64,000 nt of DNA from the NCBI RefSeq assembly GCF_028640845.1, contig NC_080540.1:99729561-99793560 (forward strand), read 5' to 3'. The position numbers and the translations under genes were made by a program. The DNA comes from Ahaetulla prasina (lineage: Eukaryota; Chordata; Lepidosauria; Squamata; Colubridae). Below, in pieces: positions 34,720 through 46,639 of the stretch (the first letter of the stretch is position 1; each line of letters begins with the position of its first letter). Under the pieces are notes generated by a model. The model worked only from the letters and a program-made list of their open reading frames with translations. It was not told where the DNA came from and searched no databases.

Positions 34720-34784
34720 CACTGTAAGCCGCCCTGAGTCTTCGGAGAAGGGCGGGATATAAATGTAAATAAATAAAAAAAAAA
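34720..34784 (+). mobile_element. L2-like 3' tail and poly(A) behind the transposase
   Basis: GCCGCCCTGAGTCTTCGGAG then AAGGGCGGGATATAAATG forms the same tail hairpin as the L2 LINEs, followed by AATAAATA and 12 or more A. It sits 55 bp after the transposase stop and ends exactly where duplication copy 2 begins. Confidence 0.75.
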
Positions 34785-34786
34785 AA

Positions 34787-36947
34787 GGCACCCTAATGTA
34801 GCCGTTGGGAAAAAACCTAAACGAGTTAGTGCAATTTAAGCTGAGATGCTTTCAACCTCTTTCTTATCAAAAGTTCTGGCTGATAAAATCCTGGCCACAT
34901 AAGCAAAACACAGTAGTTATAATTATGTAGCAAGATGGTTTCATATAGGCATCATGTGCTGTTTTTCCACCTAAGCAGCATTGAATTATATCTTGCATGT
35001 GTATCTGGAATATTAATGGCCATCACCAAAGGAAGAAAAATATAGCAAACCTATGCATATGATCCTTTCTTTGCCTTTGGCTGCTACTTCCCGGGGAAAG
35101 AAGGCACCCTGAGACATATGGTGTTTGTTTTCACTTGTGCTGTTTCCGCTTGGCTTCAGACATTTGCTCATCTGCTACATTTATGGCTTCTAAGTTTAAA
35201 CTTAAAACAGAGGGTAGGCTGGATGTTGTGGGGAACATATGGGGAGATGGAAAATAAACAGCCCAAAGAATCTTTTGCCTATAAGGAATTACGAGAAAGG
35301 AAAGGAAAGAAGTCTGTCCAATACACCAGGGAATCATCTGCAGACCTGGAAAAGTTCAACCAAGTTATGTTCCTCTAGTTTTCCTCTTCCAAAAGAAATT
35401 GTCACAATTTTAATCGTTCCTGAATGTGGTTAATCATATGTTGACTCCCTAAAATAACTCTTATTTGATGAAGCAGCTGAGGGAAAGTTAAAAGGAAACA
35501 AAGTATGATAGAATCCATTAGTTTTCCTTTTCTCTTTAGTCCTGGGCAAAATGTTTTTTTTTTCTTTTATGTGAAGGGGATTTTTTATCCCTGCTGGACT
35601 GGGAGAGGTAGTTAGAAACGCCACAATGATTTTCACTCCTTGCTGTCAACATTATTGTCTGATCAAGACATTCAGTGGTCAGTTTCAAACTGCTTTTGAG
35701 AAATGGTGAATGGGAACACTCAGTTTCTGCAGCATTTCTTACTTCATAATCAATATTTTCACTCTTACTGTCTTTAAATTGAAGCACTTCTTCCTTCCTA
35801 TCTATGTAGATCTTTATTTGAAAATATATCATCCAATTGCTTCTATAGATCCTTGGCCTACACAGATGGAAAGCAGGGGGATACATATTGGCAGTAACCA
35901 ATTTCTCAAAGAAGGTTAGGCAGGTGTGCTTCCCACCTGTTAGAAGAAGTCATGCCTGCCAAAAAAATTTTTTTCCTTTCTGGGCACGGAAGGAACACCC
36001 TTTAAGACAAGGTGTTGACAATCTTGTCAAGGAGTGTCAGTAGCCTGTTCAGGCAAGCAGCAATTGATATCCTGATGAAAGAAGAGTTCTGTGGCCAATG
36101 GCAAAAACTAGGAAGGGTGTGGCTGAAACCAAAGGAAGGCAGCCTTATCACAAATTATAGATTTGGCCCCTCATGATTGCCACCATACACTGACTGATAG
36201 AAGCCTTCCAGATTTCAGCTAGGAGCATTTCTCAGGACTCCCTGAAGAGAAGGAAGTTGCAGGAATGGGATATTGTTTAAGTCTCCATCTTTGTGTCATT
36301 ATTAGCTTGACCAGCAGCAGGAAATGCTCCTACATAAATATGAAATCACAAGAAGAATCCTGCTAGATTAGATCACAACGACCTTGCCTTCTTTATATAG
36401 TCTTGGTTGGGTCTTGGATATTTTGGGATGCCAAAAAGCAAGAAAAGATCAATCTGCTACCTCTGTTTCCAAACTGATTTAGCTTTATGACTAGTGGTCT
36501 TCTTCATGGATTTGTCCAAACTACTTTTAAAGCTCTTTCTGCTAGAGCAGGGGTGCCAAACTCAAGGCCCGCAGGCCAAATGTGGCCCGTGAGGTGCTTA
36601 GATCTGGCCCATGGGGCCACCCTGGAAACAGCAAAGGACTGGCCTGCTTGCGAGGGCTGCATGCAGCCCTCCCAGCCTCCATTTTTGGCTGTGACAGTCT
36701 CTTGCAGCCCTCTGCCAGTTAAAATGGAGCCCAGGAGGGTTGCACTTGGCTCCCCGGACTCTGTTTTTGCTGGCAGAGTGTTTGTTGCAGGACATCGAGC
36801 TGGCCACGCCCACCTTGGCTACGCCCACTAGTCCCCCCACAGTCAAACACAACCTTGATGTGGCCCTCAATGAAATCGAGTTTGACACCCCTGTGCTAGA
36901 TGCTCTCCTCATAACCTCCAGTAACAATTTCAAAAGTTCAGTAGTAC
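34787..36947. repeat. Dispersed duplication, copy 2 (2.16 kb)
   Basis: Direct repeat of 29572-31721. Differences seen: a 12-bp gain at about 35014, GCAT/CGCC near 35617, one extra A near 36105, TC/AC near 36839, and a couple of single bases. After GTAGTAC it continues with ATTTCCTTTTGTATTGCTCA, whereas copy 1 switches to the GC-rich array. Confidence 0.93.
36548..36893. mobile_element. Non-autonomous hAT element in copy 2
   Basis: Duplicate of the element at 31321-31667, with the same termini and TGCTAGAG/TGCTAGAT flanks. Confidence 0.88.
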
Positions 36948-37316
36948 ATTTCCTTTTGTATTGCTCAGCATTCATCATTGATTCTATGAGAGAAGCAGGA
37001 AAAGAAAAACCTTCCAAATCATTCTTCTACATACCACTTGTAATTTTTCAGCCTTTTCTCAATGCCTTCTGTTCCTAAAATGGATTCCTAAATTTAAAAA
37101 TCCTGAAATGTTGCAAAGTTTCCTCATTGCACAGCTGCTGCAGCCCCTTTGCTTGGATGCCTTCGCCCATACCTTCTTGAGGATTACAATAAGGAAATAT
37201 ATAATCAAAAAAAATCATTCTTTAAATAATATTTTGACAATCTGCTATATCACTCATGCCTATGACATATCTGACATTATAGTTCATAACCAAGTAGTAA
37301 TGTAATGCAATACTGA
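36948..37316. other. No gene seen
   Basis: AT-rich sequence with no domain-bearing frame. Confidence 0.5.
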
Positions 37317-37324
37317 TTCTAAAG

Positions 37325-38080
37325 CAGGGGTCCCCAACCTTTTGGATCTCAGGGACCACTTAATTCATAATTTTAAATCCCATGGACCACTAATACGATC
37401 TGCCTAAAGACCGACTGGGTGGGTGTGGCTAGGTGGGCATAGACAACTCAATGTCACTCATGCCGAGGGGTGCCTCACCGGCCTTTACTTGCCCCTCTCC
37501 TCCTAGCCACTCCTTGCCTGCCCACCCGGGCTCTTTAGGGTCCCAACAGGAAGCAGTTGTTGGAACTAAGCAGCCACCACGAGAAAGAATTGCCAAAACA
37601 GCTCAGTTCAAATTGTATCTGGCTAAGAAGGAGGCTCAGCAGAAGCACCTCACTGAGGACTAGGAGCATAGGCTTTCCAAGCAGAGGGAAGACCTGCGGG
37701 AGTGCAAGGCCAGGTAGTGGTGCCTGGAGGCTCAGCGGGCTGAGATGGTCAGCCAGTTCCAATCCATGAGGCAGTCCCATTGGAACACGGCCCTCCAGCT
37801 CTTCGCCACCAGAGGCACTTCCCTCCAGCCTTCGCCCAAAGCCCCGCACCAGGAGGCTGAAGCAGAACCCAGGTCAGAATTTCTTCCCCCTCGACCCGCA
37901 CAAGGAGACCCCAAAGTGGGAGACTCTCTGCAGCAACACAAATATTCATTGCACATATCTGGCCCAGGGGCCGTAGTTTGAGGACCCCTGATTTAGTGCA
38001 ATGTAAAAAATGCAAATATTTTTTCTGTGGACCACCAAAATTTTCTTGCGGACCACCAGTGGTCCACGGACCACCAGCTG
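37325..38080. mobile_element. hAT-type element carrying a captured coding-like segment
   Basis: Begins CAGGGGTCCCCAACCTTTTG and ends GGTCCACGGACCACCAGCTG. The exact 8-mer TTCTAAAG flanks both sides (37317-37324 and 38081-38088). Near the right end, GTAGTTTGAGGACCCCTG (about 37973-37990) is the terminus of a second hAT family, so one element may sit inside another. Between the ends lies GC-rich, coding-like sequence described separately. No transposase is visible. Confidence 0.85.
37433..37981 (+). pseudogene. Coding-like segment inside the hAT, two stops, origin unknown
   Basis: A single frame runs 183 codons with only two TAG stops (37661-37663 and about 37715). It reads RERIAKTAQFKLYLAKKEAQ, EHRLSKQREDLRECKAR, then LEAQRAEMVSQFQSMRQSHW and a Pro/Glu-rich stretch. 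The charged, Lys/Glu/Gln-rich part looks like coiled coil. Composition is unlike the AT-rich flanks. I do not recognise the parent gene. It could be a host exon copied into the element or the element's own worn protein. The final residues come from hAT terminal sequence. Confidence 0.55.
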
Positions 38081-38088
38081 TTCTAAAG

Positions 38089-38508
38089 TATGATCAGCTG
38101 AGTTCAGTAGAATTCCCTCTAGCTAAATCTAGTTAAAATTGGAGCTTAAATTCCCCCACCCCATTGAAAAAATTTGAAGTAATTTTTATTTGCATTTTTA
38201 AAACTTTTCTTGAAGAAAGCCAGATCATGTAGACTTTGACTAAAAACAAGAAAATAATGTCCTGCTTTTTTTCTCTTTTAAATGTTGAATGGAAATTATG
38301 TCAGAATTGGGATATATAAAATTCCTCTGAACTTTTTTTTACCAGAGAAGGGAAGTGATCTGAAGGTGAGCTACTTTAAATATGAAATCATTTGTTATAA
38401 CAAAAGTACATGCTGGCATACATACATACATAGTAAGCACGACTCACATAAATGTGTCCAGTCATGGGTAAGTCAATGGATGTTGTTGAATAAAGCAGAA
38501 GCCAATTA
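38089..38508. other. No gene seen
   Basis: AT-rich sequence with short chance frames. Confidence 0.5.
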
Positions 38509-38888
38509 CAGGTAGTCCTCGACTTACAATCACAATTAAGCCCAAAATGTATGTTACTAAGTGAAACATTAGTTAAGTGAATTTTACCCCATTTTACATC
38601 TTTTCTTGCCACTGTTGTTAAGTGAATCATCGCAGTTGTTAAGTTAATAACACGGTTGTTAAGTGAATCTGGCTTCCCCGTTGATTTTGCTTGTCAGAAG
38701 GTTGCAAAAAGTTGATCACGTGACAGTGCAAAGGTCATAAATATGAACCAGTTTCCAAACATCTGAATTTTGAACATGTGACCAGGCTGCAACGGTTTTT
38801 AAGTGTGGGAAAAAAAAGGCAATTTTTTCAGTGCTGTTGTAACTTTGAACCACCACTCAAATAACTGCTGTAAGTTGATGACTACCTG
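38509..38888 (+). mobile_element. Tag-family TIR element, complete
   Basis: Starts CAGGTAGTCCTCGACTTACA and ends TGTAAGTTGATGACTACCTG, an inverted pair of about 20 bp with few mismatches. AATTA flanks both sides (38504-38508 and 38889-38893), a possible 5-bp target duplication. Non-coding. This is the best-kept copy of the family in the window. Confidence 0.85.
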
Positions 38889-39012
38889 AATTACTGGTAT
38901 TTCTTTGCCACTTAGAACTGTTCAGGAATTGAATGGCAAAGCACAGTCGAAATCATTTGCTTGTACATTATTAAATATTTATTTGTACATTATAAATATT
39001 TGTACATTATTA

Positions 39013-39680
39013 AACATTTGCTAGACCAATTCTAGAATACAGCTCGCCAGTTTGGAACCCTCACCACATCTCTGACATCAATACAATTGAACGTGTCCAG
39101 AAATATTTTACAAGAAGAGTTCTCCATTCCTCTGAAAACAATAGAATACCTTATCCCACCAGACTTGAAATCCTGGGTTTAGAAAACTTGGAACTCCGTC
39201 ACCTTCGACAAGACCTAAGCTTAACTCACAGAATCATCTATTGTAATGTCCTTCCTGTTAAAGACTACTTCAGCTTTAATTGCAATAATACTAGAGCAAT
39301 TAATAGATTTAAACTTAATGTCAACCGCTTTAATCTAGATTGCAGAAAATATGACTTCTGTAACAGAATCATCAGTGCTTGGAATACTTTACCTGACTCT
39401 GTGGTCTCTTCCCATAATCCTAAAAGTTTTATCCAAAAACTTTCTACTATTGACCTCACCCCATTCCTAAGAGGACCATAAGGGGCGTGCATAAGCGCAC
39501 AAACGTGCCTACCGTTCCTGTCCTATTGTTTTTTTTTTCTTTTCTCCTTCCTATATATATGCTTATACCTCCTTATATTTACCCATATATGTGTTTATTT
39601 ACTATATAATCTTTTTGTATGATACCTACATATATTGTTGTGACAAAATAAATAAATAAATGAAATAAATAAATAAATAT
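39013..39680 (+). mobile_element. CR1-superfamily LINE 3' end with ORF2 C-terminus
   Basis: A frame open to a stop at 39479-39481 contains ILEYSSPVWNPHHISD, IERVQKYFTRRVL, LELRHLRQDLSLTHRI, then NRIISAWNTLPDSVV and SFIQKLSTIDL. This is the C-terminal end of a LINE ORF2. The 3' UTR ends TTGTTGTGACAAAATAAATA and (AAATA)n. The catalytic domain is missing. The same UTR end forms the mini-insertion at 14.6 kb. Confidence 0.85.
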
Positions 39681-40899
39681 GGAGCATCTTCCATTGACTT
39701 AACCAAATTTGCACTCATTCCTTTGAGTGCAAACTTGAAACATTTCAAGTTTCAGCTAAGTACAAACTGTTTTGCAGATCTATTTATCAGGAATCCAAGT
39801 AATAAAAAGCATTCAGAAGTAGTTGCCAAAATGCCTCTGATTATTTTTATGAAAAACATTTTTCTTCTGTTCCTTCCGCATTGTGGGTTTTCAGATAATG
39901 GCATGAATCCTAGTAAAACAAAGCATACATTTTTATTTTTCTGAAAGGAACCTCCTCCTCCTCCTCCTCCTCCGCCATACAATTGGATTTTCTGTTTTGA
40001 TTTTGGTAAAGAAGACTTTTTAGTTTTCACCTCCTCTCCCAAAGATAATTGTAAATAATTGGACATTGAGTTGGACATTAATTCAGCATATTTCAGCACT
40101 TATTTTAAAACACACATTACTGGCTCAATTTTGCCATCTCAACCAGCTCCATCCACTTTATCATCCATTCTTCCATTGAAGGTAATTTCAAATCTTTTCA
40201 CAGGAAATGAAAGTGAGAAATATGCCACTTGTCTTCTGGTTCATCCTATACCACCACCAAGACAAAAATTAAGAAGAGGAAACTTCTCTTGATCTATACG
40301 AAATCTTGCTTCATTATTTGATGACCGCCAGTCAGATCCTGGCTCAAGCATAGAAATTTTTTCTGTCTCTATCTAGCTTACAATATTCATGTGATAACAT
40401 GTAGTGTGTTGATTTTTATAGAGTTTACTTCTCATTAAATTTGCATAAAGCTTTTACGCTTTTTTGTAGGCTTTTTCAGAGCAATATCGTGCACAATATG
40501 TATATGTGTGCTGGACAGCTACACAATAAATGAATCAATGGAATCTAGTGTATTCAAAATAAATCAATTTTTTCCAGTGTGATATGCTCCAGATGTGTGG
40601 AAATTGTACCTTTTAGATTTCCAGAGTGTGGTCACGCTGGCTAGGATCCTTGGATCTTTGGCTGCGGCCTAAAAGATGTTGAAAAAGGTGGATTAAATTC
40701 CTGGAATTAGAAATTTCAGCCCTTCTAGAAGGTACTGTAACATCAGATTTTTATCTTAGAAAACTCTGGAACAAGCATCTGTATTGTCAAAACCATACTG
40801 GGATGATCAACCTTTCCATTTCCTGTCACTTCTGAATCCATTTTAAAAGGCACTAAGACCTAGATTGTTCGACTACTTCCTGACTGGATTCCTTTTTGA
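39681..40899. other. No gene seen
   Basis: Plain sequence apart from a (CCT)n run at 39951-39976. Short frames only. Confidence 0.5.
39951..39976. repeat. (CCT)n microsatellite
   Basis: About eight CCT units. Gives a poly-Gly frame on the minus strand. Confidence 0.95.
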
Positions 40900-41640
40900 G
40901 GAACAGAAAGAGGGCTGAGAAAATACCTACAGACCCCTCACATCCTGGACATAAACTGTTTCAACTCCTCCCCTCAGGACACCTCTATAGGGCATTGCAT
41001 GCCAAAACAACCAGACACAAGGACAGTTTTTCCCCCTTGCCATCACTCTGCTGAACAACTAATTCCCACAGCACTGTCTTACGCCTAAGGTTATTTACTC
41101 ATGTAGTAGGGCTGTATTGCTATTATCCTTCCAAATTTTCCTATTATCTTCTCCTATTGGTATCTTAAATTATATCACTTTGTTGTTTGTTTCTTATGAT
41201 TTATGATTGTAGCTTATGATTTATGAATTAACACTTTGTTGTTTGTATGTACCAGGGGTGAAATCCAGCAGGTTCTGACAGGTTCTGGAGAACCGGTAGT
41301 GGAAATTTTGAGTAGTTCAGAGAACCGGTAGCAAAAATTTTGAGCAGTTCGGAGAACTGGTAGAGGAAATTTTGAGTAGTTCGGAGAACCGGCAAATACC
41401 ACCTCTGGCTGGTCCCAGAGTGGGGTGGGAATGGAGATTTTGCAATATCCTTCTCCTGCCATGCCCACCAAGCCACACCCACCAAGCCACACACCCACCA
41501 AGCCACGCCCCCAGAACCAGTAGTAAAAAAAAATTGGATTTCACCACTGGTATGTACACAGAGAGTTTATGCACCAGAGACAAATGCCTTGTGTGTCCAA
41601 TTACACTTTGTCAAAAGGATATTCTATTTTGGATCTAAGG
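40900..41640 (+). mobile_element. CR1-L3-like LINE 3' end, interrupted by a hAT
   Basis: GACCCCTCACATCCTGGACA, CATAAACTGTTTCAACTCCT and CACAAGGACAGTTTTT match the ORF2 end of the 59.3 kb copy. The 3' UTR resumes after 41550 with GCACCAGAGACAAATGCCTT and GTGTGTCCAATTACAC, then ATTCTATTTTGG. The frame is decayed. Confidence 0.8.
41253..41549. mobile_element. Non-autonomous hAT element nested in a LINE
   Basis: Ends CAGGGGTGAAATCCAGCAGG and TTGGATTTCACCACTG. The exact 8-mer GTATGTAC flanks it at 41245-41252 and 41550-41557. Same family as 12.76 and 61.86 kb. The interior repeats a GGTTCTGGAGAACCGGTAG-type unit about three times, more than its relatives. Confidence 0.92.
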
Positions 41641-42004
41641 GTCCTGGTAGGGAAACCTGGTAGGGCTGAGTCCAAATGAGTCCAAATACTGCTGCTGTGA
41701 ATGGAGCAATAACGTGACCTCCCTCCCCTCCACTGCTTAGAAGAAGAAAAATGGCTCAGAGCTGATGACTGCAAAAAACGAGGCAAACAATTTTAAGAGG
41801 TTCTATCTCTTCCCTGGATACCTTCCTTATGCTTGTGAACAATAGGGGTGTATATTCCCAGCCTTCTTTTTCTTAACCCCCTTCCCTCAAACATCTCTAA
41901 TCTGCAAGCTGTTTTGGGAGCATTTTAGATATCCCCAAGAACGGTGTCCCTGGCTGCAGACACTTCTTTAATCCTGCAACAAGTCTGAGCATTTTTCTCC
42001 CTTC
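41641..42004. other. No gene seen
   Basis: Plain sequence. A short direct repeat of GAGTCCAAAT near 41669-41688. Confidence 0.5.
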
Positions 42005-42420
42005 TTTTGGAAGCTAAAACATATGACGAACGGTTCCTGGAACTGGGTATGTCTAGTTTAATGAAAAGAAGGATTGGGGTGACATGATAGCAGTGTTCCA
42101 ATATCTCAGGGGCTGCCACAAAGAAGAGGGAGTCAAGTTATTATCCAAAGCACCTGAGGGTAGAACAAGAAGCAATGGGTCAAAACTAATCAAGGAGAGA
42201 AGCAATTTAGAACTAAGGAGAAATTTCCTGACACTTAGAACAATTAATCAGTGGAACAACTTGTCTGCAGAAGTTGTGAATGCTCCAACACTGGAAGTTT
42301 TTAAGAAGAGATTAGATAACCATTTGTCTGAAGTGGTGTAGGGTTTCCTGCCTAAGCAGGGGGTTGGACTAGAAGACCTCCAAGGTCCCTTCCAACTCTG
42401 TTATTCTATTCTATTCTTCT
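42005..42420 (+). mobile_element. CR1 LINE 3' end with ORF2 C-terminus
   Basis: Close relative of the 27.6 kb copy. The frame at 42084-42341 has GCHKEEGVKLLSKAPEG, RRNFLTLRTINQWNNLS and DNHLSEVV-stop. A base is lost near 42080 relative to the 27.6 kb copy, because the KRR motif upstream is in another frame. It ends CAAGGTCCCTTCCAACTCTG and an ATTCT tail. Confidence 0.9.
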
Positions 42421-43441
42421 GTTGACTTTAAACAGTATTTCTTTAACATACACAATGGCAAGTCCCCATTACAGCATGATTCGATCACCAAGATGTTGAT
42501 CTCATGTTGAAAACAGGATTTGCAGCCCCCCGCCCAAGCAGTGTATATACTCAAGGAAAGCAAGGCTAGTTTTGAAGCAAGTAGCATTTTTTCATCTCCT
42601 TCATGTTATGCTTTAATGTACGGAAAAGAAGAAAACAGCACAAAAACACAAACAGGACAAAAAAGATATAAAAATTCCAAAACATATTAGGATACATATA
42701 ATAATTCAATTACATTTTTCTATCTCATTAAACTTTAACCACATTAGATAATATTCATCAGTCTTTCCAATACAGTGGTAAAGAGCCAGTTCATAGATAG
42801 AAAGTAAACACATATCCAAAATTATGCGTTGAGAACACATACTGTTCAGGTTATAAGTCTGGGATGCCTCTATCTTTCTGACATTGAACAGTTTGCTGTT
42901 CTCCATATTGGATCAATTCACTCCATGTTGGATCAATTACTACCTCATAGAGTAGTAATGTTCCAAATTTCTGGAATGCCAAAAGCTACATTCCTATATT
43001 TAAACTGTAATGAACTTTGTAACAATTTAATGTTATGGATCTTATGGATTTCAAACCAATCTTATGGTTTTTGAACCAAGCCCATAATTATGGGTATTAA
43101 GTGTCCCCTTATCCATTTTACTCTTCCATCTGAATGAAGCTGATAAGCAACCTTCTGAAATGCTTGAGAAAAAAACATGAAAAATTAATAAAAACATTTT
43201 CATAATTTTATAATAAAATCGATTTCATTAATTCATCGTAAAATCACAATACATACTGTATCTTGATATGTTTAAAAACCCTTTGTTATTGAGGTTCTAA
43301 CACAGGACAATCCCAGCTTGTTCTTTTAGAGTTCTTGAAAATAATTAAAATCCACCTTAGCTACAATTGCTTCAAAACAAAATAGCCTAAATATAGGATG
43401 ATCTAATGTAAAGCCCATTTCAATAATGCTAATAATTTAGG
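42421..43441. other. No gene seen
   Basis: AT-rich, no domain-bearing frame. Confidence 0.5.
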
Positions 43442-43449
43442 AATATTAT

Positions 43450-43911
43450 CAGGGGTGAAATGCTCCCGATTCGGACCGGGTCAGCCAATTTGGTAGCAAT
43501 GGCGGCGGATGGTTCAGAGAACCAGTAGCAAAAATCCCTGCCCTCTCTGCCCATGCCCATCCAATGCCCAGTCGCCCGCTTCTCCGCTTGCTGCTTCTTT
43601 TAAAAAATGCTTTTAAAGATTAAAAAAAAGGCTCTGACAATCCCAGCTGAGCCGCACGATTGTCAGAGCCTTTTTTTACTTTTAAAAGCAGTTTTTTTAC
43701 AACCTATTTGGCCTAATAGGTTGTAAAACAATGCTTTTAAAGTAAAAAAAAAAGATTGCGTGCCACAGCTGATCACACACGTGCCCTGCGCTGTTCTACT
43801 TACCCCATGCCTCCTTTTGGCGTGCACTGTGCGCATCTGTGCACATGTGTGCGTGCAGCGTGCATGCGCAGCCAGCAAACCAGTAGTAAACCGGTTCAGA
43901 TTTCACCGCTG
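43450..43911. mobile_element. hAT-type element with internal palindromes
   Basis: Ends CAGGGGTGAAATGCTCCCGA and GGTTCAGATTTCACCGCTG. Flanks AATATTAT (43442-43449) and AATTTTAT (43912-43919) match 7 of 8. The interior holds inverted pairs: AAAAAGGCTCTGACAATC with GATTGTCAGAGCCTTTTT, and CAACCTATTTGGCC with its reverse. Related to the nested element at 16.68 kb. Confidence 0.87.
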
Positions 43912-43919
43912 AATTTTAT

Positions 43920-46639
43920 ATATTGTTAATACATTTGGGCTTCCTGGTTTTGCCCAAAATCTGCAAAACCAAGGGGCGTTTTTAAACTGCCATTTCAGCA
44001 AAACTTAAATGCCTATGTCACAATGACTTATATGCCTACATAATCAGGCAACGTCGTTATGACTGCACTAAAAGAAGTAATATACATGGAGATTGTATTC
44101 GCATGCAGGCAAAATAGTTTCAGTGAACATACAAACTGCACATTATCATTCACCTCTTCCACCAGGATTGTAGCAATTTGCTATTATTCTTTCATTGAGA
44201 AATAAATTCTACCATTCTCCTAAATATAGTCACCTTTATTTGTCATGCTACCTTCCTGAAAGACTAAACTAGCAGGAGGCCTATGTTTCCTTTCACTATT
44301 GTGGCTCCTGTCCTGATAATTTGCCAATCTGATCTATTTGTGTCATGCTATGTCTAAGACAGCTGGAAAGGTGAGTTTATGCTCCTCTTGTCATGTGGAT
44401 TCTTTTACCATACAATGAGCCTTCTCTTTATTTTTATGGCCCTTCGGACTTTCTCCACTCTCTAGTCTTTGTTTCCTGTGTAGCTATGTGAAGATATTAT
44501 GTGGGCTGGTGAGCAGCCATACATGAAATGTAACCTCAGAGGCCAGAAAATTGCTTTCCTCTGATTAATATTAACTAATATTGTGTTAGAATATTGATAC
44601 TGAGTTTTAGAAAGAGATTACTAAGATAGCCTGCACTCTGCACTGAGCTTGAAATAAGAGGACGGGGACTGTTTAAAAATGCACATCTTTCGTTCTTTTG
44701 CATACTCATTCCCAATCCTGCGTCTTCCACATTTATTAAACTAAAGTTTCAGTTTTCCTGGCAGGCCTTACCATTGGCCAGGTTGACTGCTCCGGATATT
44801 CTTCTGGTCATTCTTTCAAGAGGAGTTTTCTAAAATTAGTGGTCAGTGGACTAGAACTTACCAGTACATTGTCCAACTGAGGACAGATACCTTGTTTATT
44901 ATGTCAGCACAAACATTTGTTTTTCCTGATAAACAAAACACTTGTTTACGTTTCTAACGTATCTCATCCTCCTGAAGAATCAACATTCTTAGGAGAGACT
45001 TACAAACAGCAGGAAGAAAATTGGGACAGGCTGTTCCCAGTAAGACCATTGGTTCATCTGCCCCAGTATGGCTTACACTGGCTAGGATGCACTGACTAAG
45101 GCATATTGGCTGGCTTCCCATTTTCCATTAAGCCACTTGCATATACTGTATCTATCAAAGCAATTGGTGGATTCCTCTGGCTTTGCTGCCCTTGCTCTTC
45201 AATGGATCATCAGCTGATCTGGCACAATAAGGCAGGTTTGACTTCAGGATTTGACCCATTGCCTCTCACAGTCTCTTGCCATCGCCCACTGTGATGGAGA
45301 CTTAACCTCCCCAAATGGGTTTTGTAAGCAGGCATACTTTTGGCAAACACCAAGAAGATAGTAATTAATAGCCAGAGGCATAGTGTGTGAAATGTTTCAG
45401 ATTCTTTTAAAAGGATCAATATTCTAGGGTTGCTATGTAAATATAACTTGATAAGGTCTTATTATGCAGACAGGAATGTAGCAAGCTTAAGCCTGATGCA
45501 TCATTATACATTTCTCAACTGAATGAATATATATTCAGTGATGATTGTTTATGCTAAGGAGATCACGGGGTCTGTGAAAGACCTACTTTCTGGAAATGAA
45601 GTAAGATGATCCATGATAGTTTTGCCATTGACAATGATGGTTTATTTAAGCTATTGAAATAGACTGCCTGCCTGTGATTCACCATTCTCCTCCTTGTCCA
45701 GATATTTGCACCGAGGCAACCTCATATGTGCTGGCCCAGGTAAGGTTTGGCCACTTCAGAACATGTTGTTTAAGATTTGCTTTGCATCTGGACTAGCAGC
45801 CACTAGCAGGCTGAAAAACAGATAAATATTAAGTTATGTGCCTTTGCATGACTGTCTTCGTCTACCCATCCACCTATCTACACCAGCAGAAAACTATATT
45901 AAAATGCATTTTGCTGTCCTGACTGATGATTCCTATCCTGCCTGTATTGTGTTGGTTCCTAATTCTTGCCAATCATCAGACTCCCCAAAGGTTATGGGTG
46001 ACAAAGCCAAAAGGATTTTATAAATCTTGAAGTTACTATTGGGCAAAATTGGAATAAGGAGCATGGATACAGCTAAGGACAATTAAAACCTATGTCACTT
46101 ATGAGATGGGGGCAGGATTAAGACATGTTAGGGGGAACGAAGGAGAAAAAAATATGTGACTATAGCATATTTGCTCAGCGATTTGGCCCAACCTCTTTCT
46201 TGCCTCCCTACCACCTTGGGCAGCTTTATTTCTCTTGAGTAAAACACGTTCTTTGAATAAGAAAAACAAGTGACTGAAGAGCTGGGAGGAAGCAATTCTT
46301 CAATTCTTCAAAATATTTGAAGACAACTTGAAGACAAGCCGCAGTGGTGCCACTGGGCTAATGCCTAAGACCCCCATTAGAACAAGGAGCAGAAAGACTT
46401 AAAATTATGCCTCGATCTGAATATTATCAAATTGTATTTTTCAACATTGGGTGATGCCCATCACACACAAGGAGCAAGAAGGCTCATTAGTTAGAAGAGA
46501 AGAATGCACCAAACTTTCCTTGTGAGCTCATGGTCCCCTCTTAATTTTTTATTATTTTAAAATAAAGGTTTTTTTTTAATAATCCATGTATCTGGAGGGA
46601 TGTGATTCTTTAATGGACTAAAATTAATTTTCTTCCCTA
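43920..46639. other. No gene seen
   Basis: About 2.7 kb of unremarkable sequence. Frames at 44917-45099, 45106-45294 and 45838-46023 have no domain or splice context that I can recognise. Confidence 0.45.
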
